Origin: Clostridium fessum
Lineage (GTDB): Bacteria > Bacillota > Clostridia > Lachnospirales > Lachnospiraceae
Direction of reading: 5' to 3'
Length of the DNA stretch: 64,000 bases
Assembly (NCBI RefSeq): GCF_003024715.1
Contig: NZ_PYLO01000003.1
Span: forward strand, 1-64,000
Below the pieces are notes generated by a model that saw only the letters and a list, made by a program, of their open reading frames with translations, did not search any database and was not told where the DNA came from. The translations under genes were made by a program, and so were the position numbers. This document shows, piece after piece, positions 1 through 8,693 of this stretch. Numbering within the stretch: position 1 is the first letter of the stretch; each line of letters starts with the position of its first letter.

Positions 1-183
1 CAAGTAATGGATGTTCTTATTAAAACAATGCCGCAAGATGATCCTGTATATCAATTCATGGACAGAAAACGTGCCCAGGGTAAACCGTACTATGTTTACA
101 TGACTGCAGGCGCTAATAAATTTCTCAGAATTTATTATGGACGAGTGAAGGAATATCTCTGTATTCTTTCTGAGTCAAGCTAA
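1..183 (+). CDS. IS110-family transposase, C-terminal end (partial)
   Basis: The window opens inside a reading frame that ends at TAA 181-183. The 60 visible residues (DDPVYQFMDRKRAQGKPYYV, then an AGANKFLRIYYGRV stretch) match the C-terminal tail of the Transposase_20 half of IS110/IS116/IS902 transposases. That domain holds the catalytic Ser of these DEDD/Ser recombinases, but the Ser itself and the DEDD domain lie outside the window. Whether the element is intact cannot be judged. It marks the left part of the window as insertion-rich. Confidence 0.8.
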   Translation, partial: QVMDVLIKTMPQDDPVYQFMDRKRAQGKPYYVYMTAGANKFLRIYYGRVKEYLCILSESS

Positions 184-353
184 TTCAAAACTTTTATTTG
201 CAGACCAGCACTGCTTGTGGTGGTCTTATTTTAGTGCCTAATTTTAACCATGTAAAATTTTATATTTTTTTCCCCATTAAGTCTTGACTTTTTATTTGCG
301 GGCTAAAGTAATGAGAATGCGGTGTGCCGTTTTTCAATCAAATTAAAAAGAGA

Positions 354-410
354 CACGGCATAAATTATTCTGATAGATTTTACATCAGATTGCTTTATGC
401 CGTGCCTTTT
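354..410. terminator. Hairpin between the IS110 tail and the winged-helix remnant
   Basis: CACGGCATAAA (354-364) pairs perfectly with TTTATGCCGTG (394-404). A short T-run CCTTTT follows on the plus strand. The 29-nt loop is long for an intrinsic terminator, so it could instead be part of the IS110 end. The rest of 184-448 holds no gene that I can see apart from the out-of-frame tail of the winged-helix remnant. Confidence 0.4.
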
Positions 411-448
411 ATGTTATCATAATGATTGCTACCTACATATAGCAGGCT

Positions 449-809
449 TCACCCTCCGTTATACACCGGATTCGCATTGATTTTCGGTACGAAGGCAACA
501 GCCGTTCCGCAATTTTCACCATCCTCCCCATACTTCTTCATAGATCTGTCCGGCAGAAAATACCCAGAATGGATGTTTTGCCAAGTATACCAATGTTGCA
601 AATTCCCGACGAGTCATAGAAATCAACTCACCGTTTCGGTATACTGTTCTCTCCTTCAGCCGAAGCTCCAAGCCCGGAAAAACAAGAGTGTTACAAGGGT
701 GGGATGTCACAATATGGTCAAATCCTGGCTCGACCGCAATAATCTCCATAATTCTACTGAGTATATATTCTTCATGGTCGGTAAGCGACATTACCAGAAA
801 CTTGCCCAT
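449..809 (-). pseudogene. OmpR-type winged-helix DNA-binding protein, frameshifted remnant
   Basis: The intact part (809-516) reads as a Trans_reg_C winged helix without a receiver: ERTVYRNGELISMTRREF, then an FSAGQIYEEVW segment typical of the recognition-helix region. After EEVW the frame hits TGA at 516. One extra G in the GGGG run (526-529, read as C on plus) explains this. In the next frame the family-like EDGENCGTAVA continues, down to a stop at 449-451. The GTG at 818 sits too close to the AGAGGG ribosome site; ATG at 809 has better spacing. It lies 57 nt downstream of the SLH gene, probably the last member of that operon. A sequencing error in the G-run is possible. Confidence 0.6.
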
Positions 810-866
810 ATTGTTCACATCCCTCTTTATTGATATTATTTTTGCATTACATTACGGGTTCATTTT

Positions 867-3800
867 TCATCTGTCGGATGCGGTATTCACCGCCATCGTC
901 CCATCTGCATAGAAGTAGTACCACTTACCATCGATCTGCTTCCAGCCTCCGGCAAACATCATTCCGGTGACCTTGTCCAGCCAGTACCACTTCTGATCCT
1001 CGGAGAGCCAGCCCTTCACTGACTCCCCGTTTCTGTAATAGTTCCACTGGCCGCTGTCATTCTGCTGCCAGCCGTTTGCGGCCTGCGGGTCAATGACGAT
1101 CTCCACAAACCGCCGCAAAACCGTGGCGACCTCGGCGCGGGTGGCGGTTCCCTTGGGGTCAAACTTATTTTCATTCTTCCCGGCCAGGATGCCCGCCTGC
1201 TGCATGGACTTGACCGCATCCTTCGCCCAGCTGCTGATCTGTGTGTTGTCCGCAAAGGTCACAGCCTTCAAGGTCTGGGGCAGGTCATAGCCCAGCTTTG
1301 CAGCATAATTTTTCATAATCACCGCCATCTGTTCCCGGTTGATGTTGGTGTCCGGTGCAAAGGTGGTGGCGGTAACGCCTTCCACAATACCGGTCTGCGC
1401 CGCCCAGTTCACATAGGGGGCATAGTAAGCGTCGGCTTTCACATCGGTGAATTTCCCGGTCTGGTAACTGTCCGGGTTGATGCCCGCCAACCGCCCCAGA
1501 GCTGTCACAAACATTCCTCTGGTCATGCCGGTGTCCGGGCTAAAGGTGGTGTCGCTGGTGCCGGAGAGCAGTCCCCGGCTGGCTGCAAAGAGGATGTTAT
1601 CTGCTGCCCAGTGGCCAGTAATGTCGGTAAAGGCCGGGACAAAAGTTTTGTAGCCCACGCCGTAAACGCTGAAATGACCGGTTTCAAAAACCACCGCTTT
1701 CAGGCTGGCATTGTAGCTGGATTTGGTGATCCATTCCACCTTGCCAGCGTCATCTACATAGACTGCATAGAGATTACCTGTCTGCTCACTTTTTGCCGGT
1801 GTGTAGGGCAAACGCACCGATATAGTGTGACCATTTAAGTTGGCAATCGGTGTTTCTTTGCCGCCGGAGAGGTAGACCAGTGACAGGTCATAGGCCGGTC
1901 TTGTGCCGATAGTGGCTTTGGCCTCGGTGGAACGCAGTGCATCCACCTTATCTGCCCGGAGAATGATGTCTCCGCCAGCGGAGGCGGTATCCAACTGCTT
2001 CAGAGTATCCAGGCCGATAGTAACCGAAACCAGATGGTCTGTTGCTACGGTAAACTGCCGGACGTTTTCTTTAACCAGCAGATCCAGTGTCTGCGCCTTG
2101 ATGGTCACGTTAAAAGAGGTCTGGCGTGCCGCCGAGGTGATGGGAACGGTAACGGCAATCCTGTTTTCGGCTGTACCATTCTTTTTCGCATCCTGTTTGG
2201 CCTTGTCGATGGCGGACTGGACAGAGCTGTTGTCCACTGCCGCATTGCCGTTTTTATCCGGCTGTATGGGTTTGGTTTCACCGGTGACAGGGGCTTCCGG
2301 CTGGTTGGTGTTATCATTGCTTCCGGAACCGTTAGAACCGCCGGAGGATGAGCCTCCACCGCTGCCCGAACCACCAGAGGAGGAACCGCCGTCGCTGGAA
2401 GATTGCTTGGAAACAGTCAACGTTCCAGAAACATAGGTGATCTCATAGTTGTCATTTGACAGCGTACCAGTGATGTTGATTGCGGTTTTTCCGGTTTTGC
2501 TCATATCCGGTGTCTGTGCGTAGTCCAGTGTTACCGTGCCGCTCAGGGTATCTGCACCAACCAGACCTTCCACCTTGTAATCCTTATCTGCTTCCGGGCT
2601 GCTCAGATCGGGCGCGGTGCTGCCGGTGTAGGCGCTCTGATCAAGCGCCGTAACGGTGACCGCTTTCTTCGCTACGGTCACGGTCACGTTCTGTTCTGCC
2701 ACATCTGCGTACTCTGCATTTCCCTGAACCTTGTACCAAACGGTGTATTCCCCGGCATTTTTCGCTGTGGGGATCTGCTCACTCCACTCAGAATCGTCAA
2801 GCCGGTAGAGCATCGTGCCGCCAGTGGTCTTGCCTGCTGTAACCAGAGCCTGTTCTGCACCATTGTAGGCCAGTGTATTGACCGTAGGTGCCGTAACAGT
2901 GGGGACAAGCTTGTTGGTCGCATTGACATTGACGGTCAGCGTGATGTCCTCATAGTTTGTGCTCTTGATTACCACGGTCACTGTGCCCACAGAGCCGGTG
3001 GTTTCCACGTCATTTTTCTGAATCGGCAGGGTCAGCTTGCCGTTTTCCACCTTCGCACCGTCGGTGTAGTAGCTGCCATCCAGTGTGATTCCGCCGTTCT
3101 CATAGGTGAGCGTACCGTACTCTTTGGGAGTTTCCAGCGTGGGCAGGGCGGGGAGCGTCACAGTGTAGGTCTTTTCGCAGTCATTTACAATGGTAAGTGC
3201 GGTTTCCTTGGCGAAGTCAGGCGCAGCGGCCTTGGTGATGCTGCCAGTAGTAGCGGAGCTGCTCTGCTCCAGGGCGTAATTCTTCGCGGCCTGCCCCATT
3301 AGGGTCACTGTGGCAGTGATGTTCTTGCCGTTGCCCACACTGGCATCGTCAAAGCTGGCGGTCACGGTGTAGTCTGTGCCTCGGGTCAAGGTCACGTTGT
3401 CGAAGGTTACGCTGGTAATGCCTGCGTCTGTCGTGCCATCATAGGGCTTGGACACAGCCGTTACCCCGCTGATCGTCAGCGGTTTCTTTCCAATGCTGAC
3501 CTCCACGCTGGCGGGTGCGGTATCATTGTGGTTTGCATCGCCAATCACCCGATACCACACGGTATACGTTCCGGCATCGGTGCCGGCAGGGATGTCCTGG
3601 CTGTATGTACCGTTCTCGGTCAGGCTGTACTGCATGGTGCCACCGCTGGTCACGCTGCCCGCGGTAATGAGCGCCTGCTCCTGGCCGGTATAGGTCAGGT
3701 TTTCCAGCGCTGTGGGAGGCGTGATGAGGTCTGACCTGATGTCGGCCTTTTGTACCGTCACAGCAATATCCTCGCTCATCTTCTCGTAGCCGTCGCAGGT

Positions 3801-6800
3801 GGCCAAAAAGCGGAAGGTATGATTGCCTGCGGACAGCTTTAGCGCAGAAAGATCAAATTGATTCTTTGTTGTCGCACTGCCGACCGCTGTGGCCTTGCCG
3901 TCCTCCACCTTGTACCACTGGAAGCTTACAGCGCCTGTGCCGGTTTCCTTCTTTACATTGACAAGAAGTGTCCCCGCACCGCCATAAGTCATGCTCATCT
4001 CGGTGGGATAGTTCATGCTCTTGATGGGGATCTTGGCCATAGAAACGTTGGTCAGCTCCGTACCGCTAGGGTCGCTGATCCAGGTACTGCCGCTCTTAAA
4101 CACGTAACCCTCCGGCAGCAGGGATGCCAGCGTGACATCTCCGGTGACGGTCAGCTTTGCCGCCGTCTTACCGTTCAGATTCAGCTTGAGCGGGCTGTTG
4201 ATGGTAATCTCGTCTGCATTTGCCAGCAGCTTCACCGTACCGCCGCCAGCTGCGGCGATGGCCTCGTCTGTCGTCCGATGGTAGGAAATGCTGCCGTCCG
4301 TCTTTGTTACCTCAGCGGCATAGCCGCAGTAGGGGCAAACCTTCCCGCCGGAATGGTCATCCGGGTGGCTGCACTTCACAACAGTTACGGCAGTATTCTC
4401 ATTCATCTCCGACAGCCTGACCAATGCGCCGCCTTGCTTCTGATAGGCATATCCCTTTTCCAGCAGGGATTGATACTTTGCGCCATTCCCGATTTGGATG
4501 CTGTCAAAGGAGCCGCCGGACAGGGTCACTTGAATATTGTTAAGAAGTCCCAATTCCAGCCGAGCCGCGCTGCCGCCGGACATGGTCAGCGCTCCCTCCG
4601 TGTAGATGCCGCCGGGGAAGGTGCCGCTCGTTACCACAGCTTCGTTCCCGGTACAAATGGAAAGCCCAGTTCCACCGGAACCAATTCCGCCGCCTACGCT
4701 GCCCTCCAGGGTGACATTGTCCAGCGTCAGCTTTGCGCCTGTGTGGTCAAATTTTCCAACTTCCACCGCGGTAGCGGGCTTGCTGGTGCAGGTGCTTTGC
4801 ACCTTGCCGTTTGTTATGGCTACATTGGAGCCGAGGATACGTAGAGGCGCCTCCTCACGGGATTTACTCAGGGTGAATCCATTCAGGTCCAGTATAATAT
4901 TTTTGCTGATCTCGATAGGCTCTGCGTTCTCGATCGCCAAAGGCCCCCGCAGAGTGATCGTGTCACCGTCCTTCGCGGCAGTCAGCGCGTTTTCCAGACT
5001 GGTGTATCGTGTGCCGCCGATTTCAAATGCCTCCACCAGCGCATGGCAGAAGGTGCAGTAACCATCCTTGTCCACCTTGCCCACATGGTCGCAGATTCTG
5101 CCGCAGGCACATTTGCCGTTCTGATATTGGTCGGTATGCGCGACCACCTTGACCGCTCTATTAGCAATATCTACATTGGAAACGTTCAAAATTTCGTCGC
5201 TATCAGCGTCTGCAAAGGCATATCCGTCCGCCAGCAGAGCCAGGGCCGGCTCACCAAGTTCTACATTGATTCCACGTTGGAACGTGCCGCCCTGGAGCTG
5301 GGTTTTCCCGAGGAAATTCACCTGACGCTCAAACACGCAGTCGCCCTTTACCGTCAGGGTAAACAGGTTATTAACGAGACCCCGGCCTATTGTAACGCTG
5401 TCTAATATCAATACCGTGGGGCCTTTGGTGGCAATGACCTCTCCAATGCCCTCTATCGTGCCGTTTTTGATGGTGACGCTGTTGTACGGGCAATCTTGCA
5501 AATCCAGCGCCTTGACCTTGTGGCCCTGCAGGTCCAGCGTAAGGTCCTTTTTGTTGGTCCCATCACCTCCTCCCGCACGCAAGATTGCGTCAATATCCCG
5601 CACAAAATAAAAGGTTCCGCCGGAAATCAGCCTGCTCCCAACCATGGCCTGATTGTTCCCGAGTTCAGACGAATAGGGGATACCATCTTCGTCAATAAAG
5701 AGCACTTCCTTGCGACACGGTTCGCCGCACTGTTGGCATTTGCCATCGTGGGTGTATTTTGCATGGGTGCAGGTGTTAATGGTAACGGTGACAGTTTTTG
5801 TATCTACGGTATAGTTATTATAGGACAGCTTGCAGTAGACCTGGCCGCTGTACTCCCAGTCCCTGCCCTCCACTGGGGTCAGGTTGGACTTGGTCAGGAC
5901 GATTTTATTATAACTGCCGCTGCCTGTGCCCTGAAATTCTTTTCCGTTCACATACCACTGATAGGTAATATTACCGGACTGACCGCTTGCCAGAGAGGCG
6001 CTGACATCGACAACCGCTACACTTTCCCCATCTAATTTCTCATATACGACCTGCGGCTGCGTTCTTATGGTAATGGGGTTTTTGGGCGCGGCGGCGACGG
6101 TGACCGTTGCGGTGGCGGTCGCCTTGTTAGGATTGGTTCCTTCTACGCCGTCTGCGGTCAGCTTCAGCTTATAGCGGCCCTCCTTGACATTGTTGTCCGC
6201 GGTAACGGTGATGGTCGCGCCGTTATCGGACTTTTGGAACGCCAGACCGGTGTGCTCGCCCACCCATTCCACGTTCAGGGTATTCATCTGGACCTTGCTG
6301 CCGGTCACGGAGAAGGTCGCCGTCTGACTGCCTGAGCTTTCCTGTATGGTTCCCTGCTGCGCGCCGACAATCAGGCTTGCGCGGGGCCCCATCTTGGCGA
6401 TATAGATGGTCTTGACGTCCCCTTCTCTTGTCGTATCGGCCGCTGTGCCGACCGACATATCGTCTGTTTTTGCATTCTGACTTTCCGAATACAGAATGGT
6501 CAGGTTTTTGTTGATGTTTCGGGCGTTTCCATACCTACTATTCGAAATCGCACCATATTTTCCGGTGGCGTAAAGGGTTCCTCCCTTCATGGTCAGGGAT
6601 GCAGTGTTAATACCCCAACCGGAATTTAGATTCAGCTTTCCATTCTCAATCACGATGGTTTTAGCGCTCAAGCCGCACAAACCGCCGTTGGTGGTTATCT
6701 TTACCCCGTCTTTTATGGTAAGCGTCCCGCCGGCGGTGTCGCTCCAACTGCCGTCCGCAATACCATCTTTCCCGCTAGGAACATTGACCGTCAGACTGCC

Positions 6801-7631
6801 GCTTCCCTGAATGGTCAGATTGGCGGAATACATATCCAGAGCGGCGGTATATGCGGTATCGGTAATCGTAATGGTATTCTCGCCTTTCAGCGTGATTGTT
6901 GTGTCGCCCTTCACCGTCACCGGGGTAGTTATGTTTCTGTTCTCCCAGATAACATTGCCGGAGATGGTTTCATCGTCTGCTGCAGCTGCCATCAGGGGCG
7001 TTGCCTGCTCTGTTCCCTTGCAGGCAGAGAGATCCGCATCTTCCGCAGAGCAGACCGGACAGTCGGGATTGACCGCCCCCTGCTCACAGCGGGTTTCGCA
7101 GATACACTCCGCCGGAGCATTCCCGGACACGCCGGGAACAAGCCCGTTGTCCTGAGAATTGCACAGTTCACAGGTATACCCGCAGGGCGTCCCCTCTGTG
7201 GCCGGGATGTAGCCGCAGCTATCGTCATGCTCGCCGCGTTCATGAGGACAGCTTAATTTTTTTGTGATACAGCCGCTTTCCTCACTGCATTCATGGGTAC
7301 ACTCGGTCGGCTGGACCTCCTCTGCTTCAGATGAGGTCGCCGTATTTTCTGATACGCTGCCTTCCAAAACAGGGTAACAGCTTTCGTCATGTTTATGGAT
7401 ACACTTCTCCACAAGGGTGTAGCAATCCTCAGTATGTTCATGTTCACAGGCTGCCCCTTCGGTTCCTTCCGTATATCCGCAGTCCTCTGTATGTTCCGGG
7501 TGATGCTTGCACAACCCCGTATGGACGGCGGATACACCCGCTTCCACCGCAGATGCCGGAACTCCCGGCATCGTAAAAATCATTGCCGCCGCCAGTAAAA
7601 ATGCGGCCGGCCGTTTCCATTTCCATATCAT
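867..7631 (-). CDS. Giant SLH-domain surface protein with beta-helix, MBG and wall-binding repeats
   Basis: A 2254-residue secreted protein. Residues 1-28 form a signal peptide (AAFLLAAAMIFTMPG, then PASA). Residues ~40-205 are Cys/His-rich with repeated HTEDC/HDESC motifs, likely metal-binding or disulfide-rich. Residues ~215-400 and later blocks are parallel beta-helix-like, broken by three more CxxC knuckles. About 1210-1740 are Ig-like MBG/YDG modules (KPYDGTT, TYTVWY and YTVWYK). A Gly/Ser linker lies at ~1745-1770. Three SLH domains follow from ~1995 (FTDITGHW, FTDVKADAYY, FADNTQISSW). Aromatic wall-binding repeats lie at ~2185-2245 (GWKQIDGKWYYFYADG). It should anchor non-covalently to the cell wall and act as an adhesin or glycan-binding protein. 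ATG directly follows the stop of the upstream receiver-like gene, whose last codons supply GAGGAGG as ribosome site. Confidence 0.9.
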   Translation of the reverse strand: MIWKWKRPAAFLLAAAMIFTMPGVPASAVEAGVSAVHTGLCKHHPEHTEDCGYTEGTEGAACEHEHTEDCYTLVEKCIHKHDESCYPVLEGSVSENTATSSEAEEVQPTECTHECSEESGCITKKLSCPHERGEHDDSCGYIPATEGTPCGYTCELCNSQDNGLVPGVSGNAPAECICETRCEQGAVNPDCPVCSAEDADLSACKGTEQATPLMAAAADDETISGNVIWENRNITTPVTVKGDTTITLKGENTITITDTAYTAALDMYSANLTIQGSGSLTVNVPSGKDGIADGSWSDTAGGTLTIKDGVKITTNGGLCGLSAKTIVIENGKLNLNSGWGINTASLTMKGGTLYATGKYGAISNSRYGNARNINKNLTILYSESQNAKTDDMSVGTAADTTREGDVKTIYIAKMGPRASLIVGAQQGTIQESSGSQTATFSVTGSKVQMNTLNVEWVGEHTGLAFQKSDNGATITVTADNNVKEGRYKLKLTADGVEGTNPNKATATATVTVAAAPKNPITIRTQPQVVYEKLDGESVAVVDVSASLASGQSGNITYQWYVNGKEFQGTGSGSYNKIVLTKSNLTPVEGRDWEYSGQVYCKLSYNNYTVDTKTVTVTINTCTHAKYTHDGKCQQCGEPCRKEVLFIDEDGIPYSSELGNNQAMVGSRLISGGTFYFVRDIDAILRAGGGDGTNKKDLTLDLQGHKVKALDLQDCPYNSVTIKNGTIEGIGEVIATKGPTVLILDSVTIGRGLVNNLFTLTVKGDCVFERQVNFLGKTQLQGGTFQRGINVELGEPALALLADGYAFADADSDEILNVSNVDIANRAVKVVAHTDQYQNGKCACGRICDHVGKVDKDGYCTFCHALVEAFEIGGTRYTSLENALTAAKDGDTITLRGPLAIENAEPIEISKNIILDLNGFTLSKSREEAPLRILGSNVAITNGKVQSTCTSKPATAVEVGKFDHTGAKLTLDNVTLEGSVGGGIGSGGTGLSICTGNEAVVTSGTFPGGIYTEGALTMSGGSAARLELGLLNNIQVTLSGGSFDSIQIGNGAKYQSLLEKGYAYQKQGGALVRLSEMNENTAVTVVKCSHPDDHSGGKVCPYCGYAAEVTKTDGSISYHRTTDEAIAAAGGGTVKLLANADEITINSPLKLNLNGKTAAKLTVTGDVTLASLLPEGYVFKSGSTWISDPSGTELTNVSMAKIPIKSMNYPTEMSMTYGGAGTLLVNVKKETGTGAVSFQWYKVEDGKATAVGSATTKNQFDLSALKLSAGNHTFRFLATCDGYEKMSEDIAVTVQKADIRSDLITPPTALENLTYTGQEQALITAGSVTSGGTMQYSLTENGTYSQDIPAGTDAGTYTVWYRVIGDANHNDTAPASVEVSIGKKPLTISGVTAVSKPYDGTTDAGITSVTFDNVTLTRGTDYTVTASFDDASVGNGKNITATVTLMGQAAKNYALEQSSSATTGSITKAAAPDFAKETALTIVNDCEKTYTVTLPALPTLETPKEYGTLTYENGGITLDGSYYTDGAKVENGKLTLPIQKNDVETTGSVGTVTVVIKSTNYEDITLTVNVNATNKLVPTVTAPTVNTLAYNGAEQALVTAGKTTGGTMLYRLDDSEWSEQIPTAKNAGEYTVWYKVQGNAEYADVAEQNVTVTVAKKAVTVTALDQSAYTGSTAPDLSSPEADKDYKVEGLVGADTLSGTVTLDYAQTPDMSKTGKTAINITGTLSNDNYEITYVSGTLTVSKQSSSDGGSSSGGSGSGGGSSSGGSNGSGSNDNTNQPEAPVTGETKPIQPDKNGNAAVDNSSVQSAIDKAKQDAKKNGTAENRIAVTVPITSAARQTSFNVTIKAQTLDLLVKENVRQFTVATDHLVSVTIGLDTLKQLDTASAGGDIILRADKVDALRSTEAKATIGTRPAYDLSLVYLSGGKETPIANLNGHTISVRLPYTPAKSEQTGNLYAVYVDDAGKVEWITKSSYNASLKAVVFETGHFSVYGVGYKTFVPAFTDITGHWAADNILFAASRGLLSGTSDTTFSPDTGMTRGMFVTALGRLAGINPDSYQTGKFTDVKADAYYAPYVNWAAQTGIVEGVTATTFAPDTNINREQMAVIMKNYAAKLGYDLPQTLKAVTFADNTQISSWAKDAVKSMQQAGILAGKNENKFDPKGTATRAEVATVLRRFVEIVIDPQAANGWQQNDSGQWNYYRNGESVKGWLSEDQKWYWLDKVTGMMFAGGWKQIDGKWYYFYADGTMAVNTASDR

Positions 7632-8006
7632 TTATTCATCCTCCTCACGCGGTTCGTTCCTTCTCGTTGTTTTCTGAAGCAGCTGGGATACCGCCTCCCG
7701 CAGCTGATATTCTGTCACAGGCTTTACCAAAAAGGTGTCCGCCTGCATCCTGCGGCTTTGGGGTTCAAATTCTGCCTGATCGCTGATCCAAAGGAGCGGG
7801 ACATCCCTGCTGTACCCTCGTATGCTCATGCAGAAATTCATTCCCCTGGCTCCGTCCTCCATGACCACCACAGCATCATAAGGCCCATCCCGCTGCATGG
7901 CATAGACGCAGAATACGCCATTGTCAAAGCGGTCTACTTTGCCAAGCTTCATCAGTAACGCCGTTTCTTTCTCCTTCTGACTATAACTGCACAGCGCAAT
8001 TCGCAT
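7632..8006 (-). CDS. Stand-alone receiver-like protein lacking the phospho-acceptor Asp (second of pair)
   Basis: A 124-residue protein with the fold pattern of a CheY-type receiver: MRIALCS at strand 1, YDAVVVM-EDGARGM at strand 3, DVPLLWISD at strand 4, and FLVKPVTEYQLREAV at strand 5/helix 5. The Lys of the KP motif is kept. In the strand-3 motif (normally DLVLLD) the sixth position is Met, so the Asp that takes phosphate is absent. There is no output domain. It overlaps the upstream paralogue by 26 nt and abuts the SLH gene, so all three are co-transcribed. It may bind partners independently of phosphate or regulate expression or export of the surface protein; that role is inferred. Confidence 0.65.
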   Translation of the reverse strand: MRIALCSYSQKEKETALLMKLGKVDRFDNGVFCVYAMQRDGPYDAVVVMEDGARGMNFCMSIRGYSRDVPLLWISDQAEFEPQSRRMQADTFLVKPVTEYQLREAVSQLLQKTTRRNEPREEDE

Positions 8007-8370
8007 TTTCGCACCTCCATTTTGTGATGGGTTTTATCGCCTCATATAGCTCCTGATCGGAGCAGTCTGCCGAAAGGAACGCAGGGATACGCAGGTGATA
8101 TGCGATCAGGGCGAAGTTTTTATCATCGCTCCACCAGACAAGCGGTGTTTCCGGTGCCAGCTGCTTTGCCTGAATGGCAGCCTCCAATCCCCTTGCCCCG
8201 GTCATTGCGATGACAACCGCATGGTAGCGGCTCCGCCGCAGTGCCTGAGATAGCTGCTTCTCATTCCATAGCTCGTCGATGACAAGCTGTCCGTCCCCAG
8301 CAAAAAGGGAGCGCAGCCTGCTCTCAAACCATTCTGCATTCCTTAATTCCGTACAAAGTGCGATTTTCAT
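7981..8370 (-). CDS. Stand-alone receiver-like protein lacking the phospho-acceptor Asp (first of pair)
   Basis: A 129-residue paralogue of the next gene (both begin M-[KR]-IALC and share the VVxxMxGARG core). Predicted strand 3 is YHAVVIAMTGARGLE, with Ala/Met where the acceptor Asp should be. TPLVWWSDD would be strand 4. The KP pair at strand 5 is replaced (AFLSADCSD), so it is more diverged than its neighbour. The frame stays open up to 8580, but ATG at 8370 has a strong AAAGGAGGC site at good spacing, so I start there. It is the first gene of the leftward operon that ends with the SLH protein. Confidence 0.6.
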   Translation of the reverse strand: MKIALCTELRNAEWFESRLRSLFAGDGQLVIDELWNEKQLSQALRRSRYHAVVIAMTGARGLEAAIQAKQLAPETPLVWWSDDKNFALIAYHLRIPAFLSADCSDQELYEAIKPITKWRCENANCAVQL

Positions 8371-8390
8371 GCTGAGCCTCCTTTCCTGAA

Positions 8391-8553
8391 AAGAAAAACA
8401 AGAAAGAATGTGCCTTGGCACATTCTCGCGCCGAGCGCGGTCGCTTGCGACATGTTTCTTCTTCGCGCGAGTGCGCATCCCGCGGAGCGTTTTTATGTCA
8501 TAGGATGTTCCTATGACATAAAAAAACCAGACCTTCTCATCGGAAAGTCTGGT
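8391..8553. repeat. Hairpin-rich intergenic repeat element
   Basis: Three strong inverted repeats are packed into 160 bp: GAATGTGCC/GGCACATTC (8406-8414/8417-8425), a GC-rich block with nested GCGCG and GTCGC/GCGAC repeats (8427-8490), and a 15-bp perfect stem (8491-8505/8509-8523). Stem density far above the neighbourhood suggests a small mobile or structured RNA element rather than plain promoter DNA. I have an unverified impression of having met the same block in other Lachnospiraceae intergenic regions. Confidence 0.5.
8521..8553 (-). terminator. Intrinsic terminator/attenuator facing the SLH operon
   Basis: Read on the minus strand, ACCAGAC (8553-8547) pairs with GTCTGGT (8532-8526) across a 14-nt loop and is followed by a run of at least six T. 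It lies only just downstream of the candidate promoter at 8554-8580, so nearly all leftward transcripts would have to pass it. Confidence 0.55.
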
Positions 8554-8580
8554 AGTATAATTAGAGTAGCATCTTGTCAA
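8554..8580 (-). promoter_or_regulatory. Candidate promoter for the leftward receiver/SLH operon
   Basis: On the minus strand a consensus TTGACA (8580-8575) is followed after 15 bp by TATACT (8559-8554). The spacer is two bases shorter than optimal, so activity may depend on a regulator. The start point would fall in the first arm of the terminator hairpin. Confidence 0.4.
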
Positions 8581-8599
8581 GGGAAATGCAACCGACTTT

Positions 8600-8637
8600 G
8601 TTTAAGACGCAGGTTTCCTGTTTAAGACGCAAGTTTT
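8600..8637 (+). promoter_or_regulatory. LytTR-type direct-repeat operator
   Basis: Two near-identical repeats, GTTTAAGACGCAGGTTT (8600-8616) and GTTTAAGACGCAAGTTT (8620-8636), are spaced exactly 20 bp apart, about two helical turns. Paired direct repeats of this size upstream of a promoter are typical binding sites of LytTR-domain dimers. The gene immediately downstream encodes a LytTR regulator, so autoregulation is likely. The site lies between the two divergent promoters and could serve both. Confidence 0.65.
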
Positions 8638-8660
8638 TTCCTGCGGTTTTATGTTATACT
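8632..8660 (+). promoter_or_regulatory. Promoter of the LytTR/Ig-like/GHKL operon
   Basis: TATACT (8655-8660) is a good -10. At 17 bp upstream there is only a weak -35 (AGTTTT) that overlaps the second LytTR repeat. A poor -35 covered by an activator site is what an activator-dependent promoter looks like. The ribosome site AAAGGAG and ATG 8694 follow. Confidence 0.5.
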
Positions 8661-8693
8661 ATTATTGGATTTTTGTGCAAAGGAGATGGCACG

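Noticed and set aside
426-833. Plus-strand ORF of 135 residues
   Set aside because: It lies opposite the winged-helix remnant, has no ribosome site, and its sequence has no protein character.
3858-4844. Plus-strand ORF of 328 residues inside the SLH gene
   Set aside because: It is the complement of a GC-rich repeat protein with family-level evidence on the minus strand; no ribosome site and a composition typical of an antisense shadow.
8391-8553. CRISPR-like repeat cluster
   Set aside because: The stems are different from each other and there are no equal spacers. No CRISPR array was seen anywhere in the window.
7981-8580. Long version (199 residues) of the first receiver-like protein
   Set aside because: The extra 70 residues come from the hairpin-rich intergenic repeat and lack a ribosome site; ATG 8370 has a strong one and aligns with its paralogue.
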